Below are positions 45,300-55,254 of a DNA stretch of 64,000 nt, piece by piece. Where the stretch lies: NCBI GenBank assembly GCA_022495995.1, contig JAFEMH010007449.1, forward strand, positions 25,272-89,271, in the 5' to 3' direction. The notes beneath the pieces were generated by a model that saw only the letters and a list, made by a program, of their open reading frames with translations, did no database searches and was not told where the DNA came from. Made by a program: the position numbers and the translations under genes. The stretch's first letter is position 1, and every line of letters begins with the position of its first letter. The stretch comes from Adenophora triphylla var. japonica (lineage: Eukaryota > Streptophyta > Magnoliopsida > Asterales > Campanulaceae).

Positions 45300-45780
45300 C
45301 CAATCATCAAAGACCATCAATTGAATAAAGTGGAGAGGAACGTACCGGAGGACGGCCAAGCCATGGTTCTTAAAGCAATCACCTTGTTGGAAACTTGCAG
45401 AAGAGAGAAGAGAGAGAGAGAGAGGCAACAACGACCATGGAAGGCAGAAGAGAGAGGGACGGCAGTAACCATGGCAGAAGAGAGAGGAGGAGGCGATGAC
45501 ATTGTTGTTCGTAGAAGAGAACGGCGATGTTTTGGAGGAAGATGGAGTAACGCCTGGAGAGATGAAGAGAAAGATCGAGAGAGCGGCAACGATGTTTTTG
45601 GGGAAGAGGGAGTGATGCCTTGAGGCGGGGATGTTTTTTGGGGAAGAGGAAGTGATGCCTTGAGAAAAGAGAAGAGAGGGAGGGATGCCCGGTGGCAGCC
45701 ATAGGGAAGGTAAGGTGACGATGAGGTTTTCTCTTTCTAGAATGTTTCAAATGTAGGCGGGAAAAGAATTGTGCCAAAGT
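45300..45780 (-). other. CT-rich captured fragment near the Helitron 5' end
   Basis: The minus strand is pyrimidine-rich with (CT)n runs and a tandem duplication of about 37 bp (AAGGCATCACTTCCTCTTCC, about 45600-45670). It could be a 5' UTR or first exon of a captured gene. Open frames exist on both strands but none resembles a known protein. Confidence 0.35.
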
Positions 45781-46089
45781 GACTTCACTTGTTATTTAGT
45801 AATAGATTATATATTTTCATAAAAATTTAAAAATAGTTATGAATATTGTTTATATAGATGTATCAATAATCATTTTTAGAATAGTATGAAGACAATCAAA
45901 TTTTTACAACTTAGTGATTAAAGTTCAAATTAATTGATCATACATTTATTACGAGACAAAGGGAGGTAGTACTTTCATTTGTAATTGGTTTTTTTGGGTT
46001 TAAGAAGAAGGCCATGTCAAGATTTCAGGTCAATGAGGTTAAGTTTAATCTTTTCGATTAGAAGAGTTTGGTTAAAAAAACTACTAATA

Positions 46090-46322
46090 CTCCCTTCGTC
46101 TCAAAATGTTTGTCCTATTTGACTTTTTTGTTGAACTTTGACCACAAATATATGACAATTTAATTATGTTTATGAAATTTTAAAAATTTCTATTGATTCA
46201 CCATTAATAATATTATCAACAACAACTTTTAGAATTTCATGAACATGATTAATCTCTCATAAATTTGTGATTAAAATTCAACAAAAAAGTCAAATGGGAC
46301 AAACATTTTGGGACGGAGGGAG
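46090..46322. mobile_element. Stowaway (Tc1/mariner) MITE
   Basis: 233 bp with long inverted ends, CTCCCTTCGTCTCAAAATGT and its complement ACATTTTGGGACGGAGGGAG, flanked by TA (46088-46089 and 46323-46324). It ends about 220 bp upstream of the SURF6 start codon. Confidence 0.93.
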
Positions 46323-46477
46323 TACTAAAGATGATAAAAGTTAATAATAGAAGGGAGATTACCAAACATTCTTCCATACTTATGGGGTGACCAATAATTT
46401 AGACAATATTTTAGGGGCCAATTGTAGAAATAGCCAGCCACCACAACAAAACGAGTCGGGTTTTCTAGTTTACTTTC

Positions 46478-46486
46478 AAACCCTAA
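46478..46486 (+). promoter_or_regulatory. Telo-box upstream of SURF6
   Basis: AAACCCTAA, 56 bp before the ATG. This motif is common in promoters of plant ribosomal and ribosome-biogenesis genes, which fits the gene. Confidence 0.6.
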
Positions 46487-46541
46487 CGCAAAACCCTCCT
46501 TCCCTCCGCCAGCGTCGCCACACACACAAACACACACAACA

Positions 46542-47684
46542 ATGAAGAAGAAGCAAAATCAAGACGCCGCACCACCTCCGTCGACCACCGCCGCCGCTGC
46601 CACCACCACCACCACTACCGATCTCAAATCCCTAATTCACGACCACGCCCTATTCTTCGACAAGCTAGTCGAACTTATCCCGGCGAAATTCTACATCTCC
46701 ACAGACGACAGTGACTCCAAGCCATGGTTCCAAGGCCTTAGCAAGGCCGCCAAGGCCTCCGCCAAGCAACAAACTCGAGAAAACATCAAAAAATCCCGCC
46801 GCGACCGCCTCGATCCGGAGAAATCGCAAACCACAACACTAGACATTCTTAAGCAGAATATCGAAAAGGAAAACGCTAAAAGTAGCGACACCGAAGAAGA
46901 AGATGATGATGACGACGACGATGAGGAGGAAATTGAAATGAATCCGATTACTGATTTTGATGGAGAAGGTGAGAACAATAATGTTGGTAAAAAGAGTAAT
47001 TCGTCTGTTACATATGAAGAATTACAGCAAAGGCTGCATTGGAAGCTTGAGGCGCTTCGAGGAAATCGAGGACAGGGGAAGAGGGCGATGATGATGAGTG
47101 AGAGGAGGGATATGCCTGATAAGAAGCGGAAACGGAGTGATGATTTTGGGAGCAAGTCTAATGGTGGTAGGGAAGGTAAATTTGAGAAGTCTGGAGGGGA
47201 GATTGAGAAGGAGGTGGCTGAGGCTACTAAGGGGATTTCTTTTGGGAAAGTGAAGCTTGGAGAAGATGCTGAGGTGTTTGGGGCTAAGAAAAAAGTGAGG
47301 AAAGGGTCGAAAGCAATGGAATTAGAAAGAGCCAAAAAATTGAAAGAAGCTATGAAGGATCCAGAGAAAGGAGAAGTGGTGGCCAAGAAGCATTCATGGC
47401 ATTCTGCAACAAGTAGGGCAATGGGGGTGAAGGTTCATGATGACCCGAAGCTGTTGAAGGAAAGTATTCGTAAGGAGAAGAAGCGTCACGAGAAGAATGC
47501 GGGCAAGTGGAAGGAAAGAGTTGAGACCAGGGAGAAGTTGAAGACGGAGAAGCAGCAGAAGAGGGCTGGAAATATAGCTGATAGGATTAACGATAAGAAG
47601 CAGAGGAAGATTGCAAAGAGGGAGAAGAAGCTTATGCGGCCTGGATTTGAGGGCCGGAAAGAGGGGTACATTGGTGGAGATTAA
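46542..47684 (+). CDS. SURF6/Rrp14-like ribosome biogenesis protein
   Basis: An intact single-exon gene of 380 codons. The product is a nucleolar protein that binds pre-rRNA and helps assemble ribosomal subunits (family of human SURF6 and yeast Rrp14). Residues 1-30 are Pro/Thr/Ala-rich. A conserved N-terminal SURF6 segment follows (HDHALFFDKLVELIPAKFY, about 33-51). Residues about 117-132 are an acidic Asp/Glu run. The C-terminal SURF6 domain covers about 155-375, is Lys/Arg-rich and probably helical, and contains LRGNRGQGKR, WHSATSRAMGVKVHDDPKLL and the end motif PGFEGR. The start is the first ATG after a CA-rich leader with A at -3. It is the only undamaged host gene in the window, and its frame is clean, unlike the elements around it. 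Confidence 0.95.
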   Translation: MKKKQNQDAAPPPSTTAAAATTTTTTDLKSLIHDHALFFDKLVELIPAKFYISTDDSDSKPWFQGLSKAAKASAKQQTRENIKKSRRDRLDPEKSQTTTLDILKQNIEKENAKSSDTEEEDDDDDDDEEEIEMNPITDFDGEGENNNVGKKSNSSVTYEELQQRLHWKLEALRGNRGQGKRAMMMSERRDMPDKKRKRSDDFGSKSNGGREGKFEKSGGEIEKEVAEATKGISFGKVKLGEDAEVFGAKKKVRKGSKAMELERAKKLKEAMKDPEKGEVVAKKHSWHSATSRAMGVKVHDDPKLLKESIRKEKKRHEKNAGKWKERVETREKLKTEKQQKRAGNIADRINDKKQRKIAKREKKLMRPGFEGRKEGYIGGD

Positions 47685-49053
47685 GGTGCTCCTTTGTTTC
47701 TATAAGTTCATGTCTTGTTGTTTTACTTAATTGCTTAGTTATTTCTTCTTTTTCTTTTTTTTTTTCGGAATTGGAGAATTTGAGGTGAAATGTGACCGGA
47801 AATTTGTTTTGATATAAAATGATTTTGTGGTATGGTCTTATTTTTGAACACGGTTGTCTTAGAATCTTTGATATATTGCATATACAAGTTGTACCTTGCA
47901 AATTTCAACTGTTAGTTCAAGCATAAGTGTTGATGATACAATCCAGAATTTTCTTGTTTTTTTTTTATCTTATGAATTCACTTCATGATTTTGGAAAATT
48001 GGTATATCCCTCTTCTTTATGTGAGGCCAGTATGGGAGAGAAATGGCTTATATATGGATGAGATTGTTCATAATTGATAGAATGAATTTTACTATCTCAT
48101 GTAGTCGAGCTGCGTTACATTGATTTATCATAATTATGTGCAATGTCCGCAATATGATTGTGGAAGAAATCCATTAAGTTGATAACGTTGACAGGAAACA
48201 TCAACAAAGGTCTTGAGTCTCTGTTTGAGATCCCGTGGCCTGTTTCCTTTCAATTTTTTTCTGTCAGATGTAAATTTCCTCTAGTGAAACACAAAGGCTA
48301 TCTCTTATTGTGTAAAAAGGGAAGGGGGGTGGTAATAAACTAATAATAATAAGAAGAAGAAGAAATGGAAGTTTGCCTTGATTTTATTGACAACAATAGG
48401 CTACCTTGAAGAATTGCTAAATCTTTCATTAGATTGAGGCCGATTAGGAATTCCCTTCTGCGACTTTGAGAGTGTCTCTTGTTTTATGACCAATTTACTG
48501 TTGTACTTGCGCCAGTAGGAGCTATCTAGTCCAGTCCAGGAAGATTTAAAGAAATGGATAGAAAGAGAAAGGATGACAAAAATGATGAAATATATCAGAG
48601 TTCTTACCGCCATTTGATGTATATGTAGTTGCCTGTGTAAAATTAATTTCCGAACATGCATGACTCTTTACATGGTTATTTTCTTTTTTATTGGCTTCTG
48701 CTAGTCGAGTATTCTGAGAAAAGCATTGGGAAAAAGTAATTTCATGTTGATTGGAGTTAGATTAGAATTCTTTTATTTCATGTTCTTCTCATTCTTGAGA
48801 TTGCTTCTGGTTGTTCTACAATGTTTTTTGTGTTGTGTTGGTCAGTTCTAAGGCAAGTCCAGATTTTTTTGAGTCAGTTTTTGGAGTTTCTTATCGACGT
48901 GTGTTCTGTTCACATCAGTTTCGTTACTCTTGTCCTCGATAACCCAGAGATCAATCAGGGTTGGGGACTTCAGATCCCAAGGGCCTTTCCCCACCACTGC
49001 TGTACAAGCTTGCTCCAAGTTTGACCTTAGTTTTCTTGCTCAGTTTTCATGTA
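47685..49053. other. Intergenic DNA downstream of SURF6
   Basis: AT-rich. The first few hundred bases probably include the SURF6 3' UTR. A (AAT)n(AAG)n microsatellite lies at about 48341-48365. No further gene or element with recognisable ends. Confidence 0.5.
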
Positions 49054-49250
49054 CTCCCTCCGCCCCACTAAAAATTACATTTTCCTAAAATGGAAATGTT
49101 TTAATACTTCTTTACTCAATGGGATCCACTTACATACTTACAACAGTTATCCACTTTCTCTCTCCTTGTTCACTTTTCATATTCGCAACACTTACATTTT
49201 TTCTTAATCCCGTGTTCAAAATAAAATTTAACTTTTAGTAAGGGAGAAGG
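49054..49250. mobile_element. Degraded Stowaway-like MITE
   Basis: Starts CTCCCTCCGCCCCACTAAAA after TA. The right end is decayed (ACTTTTAGTAAGGGAGAAGG) but still complementary in part. No ORF. Confidence 0.65.
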
Positions 49251-49350
49251 TCTTTGCACCATATTTTCCCTTGTTTTGTGGATTTGAGTTAAACCAATCA
49301 AGGATTTATCCTTGCTTGTCCCAAGTCAGGATAAAGGGTGAGGGTTGCGG

Positions 49351-49465
49351 TAGTGCAACGATCACCTAGTGGTGAGAAATTAGTGCAACGATCACCTAGT
49401 GGTGAGAAATTAGTGATTGGTGATACGTGAGGAGGTAGTGCAACGATCACCAAGTGGTGAGAAAT
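49351..49465 (+). repeat. 30-bp tandem duplication at the start of the LINE
   Basis: TAGTGCAACGATCACCTAGT plus GGTGAGAAAT occurs twice back to back (49351-49380, 49381-49410) and a third time with one mismatch (49436-49465). The unit codes for part of the endonuclease segment. Confidence 0.92.
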
Positions 49466-50822
49466 TAGTGATTGGTGGTGATCTGAACAGGCATGTGGGG
49501 TCTAGTCGACATGGCTTTGAGAGCATACATGGAGGTTTTGGTTTTGGGGAGAGGAATGAAGCAGGAAATAGTATCCTGGACTTTGCGTTGGCATATGACT
49601 TGAGTATAATGAACACTTGGTTCAAGAAGAGAGAATCTCACTTAGTGTCCTTAGGAGTAGAGGTAATGCGAGTCAGATTGACTTCTTCTTAGTAAGAAAT
49701 GCTTGTAGAAAGAGTTATACAGATTGCAAGGTTATTCCGGGTGAGAGCACAACAACTCAACATAGACTGGTGGTACTTGATTTTCGAAGTAAGAGAATTT
49801 CGAGGAAGAGAAAGCCACAGGTAGACCCTAGAATCAAGTGGTGGAGACTTCAAGGGGAGAATCAACAGAAATTTGTAGCTAAGATGGTCGATACCGGTAT
49901 TTGGTCGGATAATATGGAGGATATGAATATAGAATGCTACAAATTATTGGGGAAATGTAGGAACGACTAGAACTATGAGAAATATAAGGAAGCTAGAAGA
50001 GATGCTAAGAAAGCAATAAGAGACGCAAGAGCAAAGGTGAATAAAAAACTTAATGATAAGTTGGATACAAAAGAAGGGGAAAAGGACATCTACGGAATCG
50101 CTCGTATGAGGGATAAGAGGACACGAGATATTGGGACGGTTAAATATGTGAAAGATGTAGATCAAAGAGTTCTAGTCGGGGATAAAGAGATAAAAGATAG
50201 ATGGAGTTCGTACTTTGATACCTTGTTCAATGGCGGTCAAGAGCAGGATATTGGAGATTTAAATATCTCTTCGAGTATGGTTAATCGAGATTTTATGCGG
50301 AGAATTCAAATGAGTGAAGTGGAAATGGCAATGAAAAAGATGAGATTGAAGAAAGCTGTAGGACCGGATGGTATACCAATTGAGGTTTGGAGATGTTTCG
50401 GGGAGAGGGAAATAGATTGGTTAACAACACTATTTAACAAGATATGAAGAATTAACACAATGCCATCGGAGTGGCGGAAGAGTACTCTAATCCCTTTGTA
50501 TAAGAACAAAGGTGATGTCCAAGATTGTGCCAACTATCGGGGAATCAAACTAATGAGCCATACTATGAAACTTTGGGAAAGAGTGATTGCACAAAGGCTG
50601 AGAAAAATTGTGGATATTTCGGATAATCAATTTGGGTTTATGTCGGGAAGATCGACTATGGAGACAATATATCTTATGAGACAAACCATGGAGAAATAAT
50701 GGAATCAAAAGAAAGATTTGCATATGATTTTCATTGATTTGGAGAAGGCTTATGATAAAGTGCCAAGAGAGGTACTTTGGTGGGCATTAACAAAGAAGGG
50801 TGTTTCAAAGAAATATATTGAT
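49411..50822 (+). pseudogene. Truncated LINE: endonuclease and part of reverse transcriptase
   Basis: The endonuclease (EEP) part reads GEKLVIGGDLN, then AGNSILDFALAYDLSIMNTW and, after a frameshift near 49650, RGNASQIDFFLVRN. The RT part has KKMRLKKAVGPDGIPIEVW (about 50325-50390), PSEWRKSTLIPLYKNKGD, NYRGIKLMSHTMKLWERV and [15 protein letters not shown]. In-frame stops occur near 49968, 50445 and 50698. The sequence ends abruptly at about 50822, before the catalytic FADD-type motif, where a TGTGAGGACC sequence begins. It is also truncated at the 5' end. The fingers and palm start are typical of plant RTE/L1-type non-LTR elements. Confidence 0.9.
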
Positions 50823-52985
50823 TGTGAGGACCCCGACCCGGAACCTACATGTGTCCCGAGCTGGAGCGTCCTCAAACCAACCCAAATTTCCTAAACTTTT
50901 AAAACTTTGCTTTAACTTATCACTTAAACATACTGAACAAAACCATTTTCAAATAACTTCATTCATCTCTACATGGAAGGAAGAATTGAATAACTTTTAA
51001 AAGTAACAACCTGCTTTAATTACAAAAGACTTTAGTTATAATGTAGAAACTAAGTGTTATACACACAAACTCCACAAAGGAATTATACCAAAATACATTT
51101 TCTACGCCAACCTATACGTACCCCGACAAACCCAAAATACCACATCCGAACTCCTTTCCGTCCTCACTGCCGGTCATTGCCTCGTCTCAAGGGATCTAAA
51201 AACATTAAAGGGAGAGGGAGTGAGAATAAATCTCAGCCAAGCTATTATGAATACGGCTAAAGAATATGCCAAATAAGATGCAACACATATCGGATTGCAT
51301 ACAACATATTGTAAAAAGCCGTAAACACCTTCCATGGCCACCTTGGCTTTACCTTCTTCCCGTCTCGAACAATAGTCATACAACATTGGGTATAATAATA
51401 CTCCAATCTTAGGTGAAATTTCAACCCAGCCGCTTAATACTCACATCTTATAAGACCCGTTTTTCAGTGGAACCATTAATAAGATAGTAGCAACTTACTG
51501 TAAAGGCTTTTCGCTCAATATGCATGATACTAACCCCAACCACTCTGCAGCCGCGAAGGGGACGGTCGCAGATATAACATAATCCGATCACATTGGGTCA
51601 CACTTCCATAATTGATCGTATTATGTTATACCCCAACATCACCGATTAACACATTATCAAGCACATAATAGTTACTTGAAAGTTTCCATGTAAATCCGGA
51701 CAAACGCGGATAAGCAATATAGCCACATGGTAAAATATACTCATCATCCCAACCAAAATCATAAAGTGCAACATTTATTCAACACACTATGCACATAATA
51801 AGAAACAATGTATACTGAACTCCAAGTAAGGCAAGGAAGTATCATCAATCCATCAAATACAAGGTCATTATACAATAATACATAGCCTCACATGAAGGCC
51901 CAAGTTAAATCTACCAAGTTGGAATCCCATTGATCAAGTTATCAAACTAGGTTAATCTTCAGCGTTTTCCAAAGCAATATTTAAAGTACTTTCCCAATTC
52001 CATTTTGATCACTTAAGATGTCATTGTGTAGCCAAAGTATTCTACTTTAATCTAGGTTATAGAGATTTCATTTTGGTTCCAACTTTGATTAGGTTTAAAC
52101 ATGTTTCTAAAGCTTTCCTTCCTTTTCCTTAGGGCGCAACCTAACCAGCCGTGGCACGAACTTCCACTTAAAACCTTGAGTCACGCACTCGTGACTCTCT
52201 GGCGCACGACTCGTGCACTCGAGGGCACGACTCGTGCCAATCTTCCTCAAAGTAACTCGCAACGACTTGTCCTCCTAGAGCACGACTCAGGTAATTAGGT
52301 CGCACTGGCCACGGGCACGACTCGCGCCTAGGGGCACGACTACGTGCCTGCGGCCCGTAAACTCGAAGCCCCAGTAGCACAAAGAAGAATATTGTTGCAG
52401 GGATTCCTAAAACCAAGATTTATACTAATCTCCTCATAATTGTGGTGAACCTAAAAGGAATTCATAACTTTATTAACTCTCATGCCAACCATTTAATTCA
52501 AAGGTATCAGTATGTCCTAAACTTAGATCATTTACCAATTAGTTTTTTTCCAAACCCAATTTACTATCATTTTTCAAGATTTTCATTCTAATCCAGAACT
52601 CCAACCCATTTACTTCTATACTCTTTACCATTTTCATGAACAATAACATATTTCACAACTTCATCCTAAAGCATTTAAACCCAAAATGATATAAACTCTA
52701 GATCATTTACCACATGATTTCCAACCCATTTTACTAACATAACATTTCAAGTTAAATCTTCATAAAAAACTAACTCCACCCATTTCTTACACTCTAAATC
52801 CACTTATATGCACCCTAACATCATTCCATGTAAATTTCAATTTCTCAAGCTTCCATGAAGTGCGTCCTAACAAGCATTAAGTAACCATCATATTAGTTTC
52901 ATAGAACGGGTCCCAATCAATTAAGGCAATACGTAAAAATCGTTGTAAATGTGTCTTGATTAATTTTTAAAAAATAATATCTCTT
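50823..52985. other. Unclassified repeat-like region, possible LTR start
   Basis: Begins TGTGAGGACCCCGACCCGGA exactly where the LINE stops, which looks like an LTR end, but I could not find a matching end with TSD. No coding sequence is supported. It contains the palindrome cluster described separately. Confidence 0.35.
52140..52350. repeat. Cluster of GCACGACTCGTGC-type palindromes
   Basis: At least six copies of GCACGACTC, two of them full palindromes GCACGACTCGTGC at about 52204-52216 and 52227-52239. Others are truncated or changed (GCACGACTCGCGCC, GCACGACTACGTGCC). Confidence 0.7.
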
Positions 52986-53089
52986 GTTTCATTACAAGTT
53001 AAAAAGCTTCTTGATGAGTTCAAACATGATGCACCTCTTACTCTTAACTCACTAACACCTTTAAAAGATATAAAATACAACAAAATACT

Positions 53090-54830
53090 ACAATAAACTA
53101 ATCATGTTTGCAAATGTGATAAGAGGATCTTGAGAAAAGACTTGTCGATGATACGTTATTTGAGTCTTCTTGAGTCTTCTTCCCTTTTTCTCGGACCCCT
53201 TGGAGTCTTCTTCCTCTTTTATCTCAATAATGTCGGTATCCCTCATCCCGGCCCTCCTGGTATCCTCAACAGAGCCTCTACCAACCCCCGTGTCAGTGAT
53301 AGGCGCTCTCTCGCCACGGCACGAGTCAGCACCTCCTCCCTGCGAGCCTCGGTCGAAGGAGCGACCTCGGACAATCTCTTGTACCGAGCCTCCGTATCTC
53401 GACCAAGTCACTGATGGGTTATGGCAACTTCTGTGCTTCTCAGTCTCCCTCGAAGTCCTACTCGAGTCGCAGTCAGTCCCAGTAAAGCTTGATGCACATC
53501 CTCAAAGATAGCACGAGTCGCTCCCGTCTCCCTCTCGTACCGAGTCCAAGTAGACGGTGGTCAAGATGGTGCTCTTCACTGCTGCAGGCCAGCCTGCACA
53601 GGTGAGAAAGCGAGTATATGTCCAAGCCCTCGAGAAGAAAGAGAAATTTATTTGGATCTCTCATGTCCAATCGGCGACACCGCCTCCGTGAATGGGATGT
53701 CCTCTGATGCACTCAGTAGCTCCGTAAAGCCCCAAGCTTTGCTGGATACCAAGCGGGGTATGTAGAAGGACGACCGGCGAAGATCACGGGAACCCTCCCA
53801 CGGCATAAGACCCCTGAAATATCCTCCAGTGATGCAGCCTCCAATGTGGTATCCATAACGGATGTCCAAAGTGGATAACTGGCAATGCATCGGCTGACTC
53901 AGCTACCACTGACTCTGTTTGCCTGGGTGCACTTTCTCAGAGAAATCTTAGCCAAGGGCACCGAGTCGGCGAGCCCAGTGCAGAAGCCCGAGCCTCTCCT
54001 GCCAACCACAAAGTCGGCATAAGCCAGGACTCCAGGACCTCGTGAAGCAGTCTCCCCAGAAACCGTCCTATCGATCCACGGCATGAAATGTCTCTCCCAA
54101 AGCCGGCCCGGGGACAATATCCTTCCCATTACTGGAGTCTGCGACCGTATCCGAAGAGACCACTATACTGTGAATCCCACGGACTCGGCGGTGAACAAAA
54201 AAATGAGAATCTGTGAGAGAATGAAAGCATCCATAGCCATTTGGTCGCAGCCATGTCTGGAGACCCAGGAGCACACTGGGAAGGATATCGAAAGGTCAAT
54301 CCTATCAGGGGCTGCATCATCCCCTGCGGCCTCTCCCAAAGGAATGCACGAGAAAAGATGCAAGCTTTACCGCCGTGGCAGCACGTCTCCCGTCCTAGGC
54401 GAGATAGCTATAGCCTCGGTCTCGGGACCCCCTGATCGAGGCTCACGAAGTCTTAGTGCGTTGAGATGGTCTCGTTGTAAGAGAAGCGGTAAACATGTCG
54501 CGGGCGTCCCAAAGCTTTCTTTGCGGCTCTCAGCGAGATCCCAATCGGGCGGGAGATCCCTCCAAATGCCATAAAGACTTGATCTTGAAGGAAGAATCAA
54601 GCGGCCCACTTATGATTTTGGAAGTTGTATGTCTCGCCCAAGATTGAAAGCCAGGACCCAGGATAGAAAATGGTCTACAACCTTCCCCCTTTGCAGTCTA
54701 ATGGGCACCCTCCATAGCAAAGTGATCCAAAGGTGGTGTCTTCCAGGTCCAAAATGGGCTGCAGGAGCAGTCGGGACAAGTTTGGGTTGAAAATGAAATG
54801 AAATGGCCAAGCCTTGCTTTTATTCGAGAA
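53090..54830 (-). pseudogene. Element C antisense ORF 2
   Basis: The minus strand contains GKDIVPGPALGETFHAVDR (about 54130-54070), equivalent to RDVVPLILGETFHALDR in D (63140-63195) and GETLHGIDRPA in B. The C-terminus is charged (DIIEIKEEEDSKGSEKKG, about 53230-53180) and ends near 53090. Several frames are used. Its conservation in three diverged copies supports a real protein of unknown function. Confidence 0.6.
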
Positions 54831-55254
54831 AATAACCGGAGTTGACGAGACTGAGCGTAACATAGAAGCATTTGCCCTCGAGCCGTACCATGCGGCACGG
54901 CTACGTGGCCCCTCTGCCCAGAAAAAATTATGCGGCAACCCAGAGATTGCTGCCCAAGGGAGATTTTAACCCACTTTTTCAGCCAAAGCTGTACAAAAAC
55001 ATATCCAGGAAGTCATTCAAAGCGACTGCCACCATTATAAATCATTTTGGCCCAGGTTTATTTGATTCCAAGCAAAAAAGTCGCTGAGAGGCTCGGATAA
55101 TATGCAAATTGAAAAAGCATGAATTAGAAAAACAAATAAAACGTAAATACAATGTTTACGTTATCCATCGTAGCCCAAATAAAGCAAAAAATAAACAAGT
55201 TGTGCACAAAAATTGTAAATTGTTTGTTTTTGTTTAAATACGCTCTAGAGCCCC

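Larger units (their letters stand above)
21520..45806 (-). mobile_element. Non-autonomous Helitron with captured gene fragments
   Basis: Read on the minus strand, the element starts with TC (45806-45805, TCTATTACTAAATAAC) and ends with CTAG (21523-21520). Nine nucleotides before CTAG is a hairpin: CGTGTGTT and AACGCACG around one T, with one G-T pair (about 21533-21549). The insertion is between A and T of a MITE, with no target duplication. All of these are Helitron hallmarks. There is no Rep/helicase, so it is non-autonomous. With the Copia/gypsy insertion removed (23553-44372 and one CAATT), its length is about 3.46 kb. It holds minus-strand exon pieces of several host genes. Confidence 0.85.
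21448..45968. mobile_element. Stowaway-like MITE split by the Helitron
   Basis: Left part 21448-21519 begins ATCCCTATGTCTCAGAATAA. Right part 45807-45968 ends ATTTATTACGAGACAAAGGG. Rejoined, they give about 234 bp with complementary ends, almost the length of the intact MITE at 46090-46322. The junction falls between A and T exactly at the Helitron ends. TA dinucleotides flank both sides. Confidence 0.75.

Noticed and set aside
45321..45623. A 100-codon plus-strand open frame rich in Arg/Glu
   Set aside because: It arises from GA-rich low-complexity DNA inside the Helitron; no similarity to a known protein and the minus strand is equally open.
46691..47386. A 231-codon minus-strand open frame
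   Set aside because: It is the antisense shadow of the SURF6 gene and is a serine/phenylalanine-rich by-product of Lys/Glu codons.
50823..51934. Solo LTR from TGTGAGGACC to CCCA with TSD TTGAT
   Set aside because: TTGAT occurs on both sides, but the LINE does not resume after 51934 and a 5-bp match following CA is likely by chance in 2 kb.
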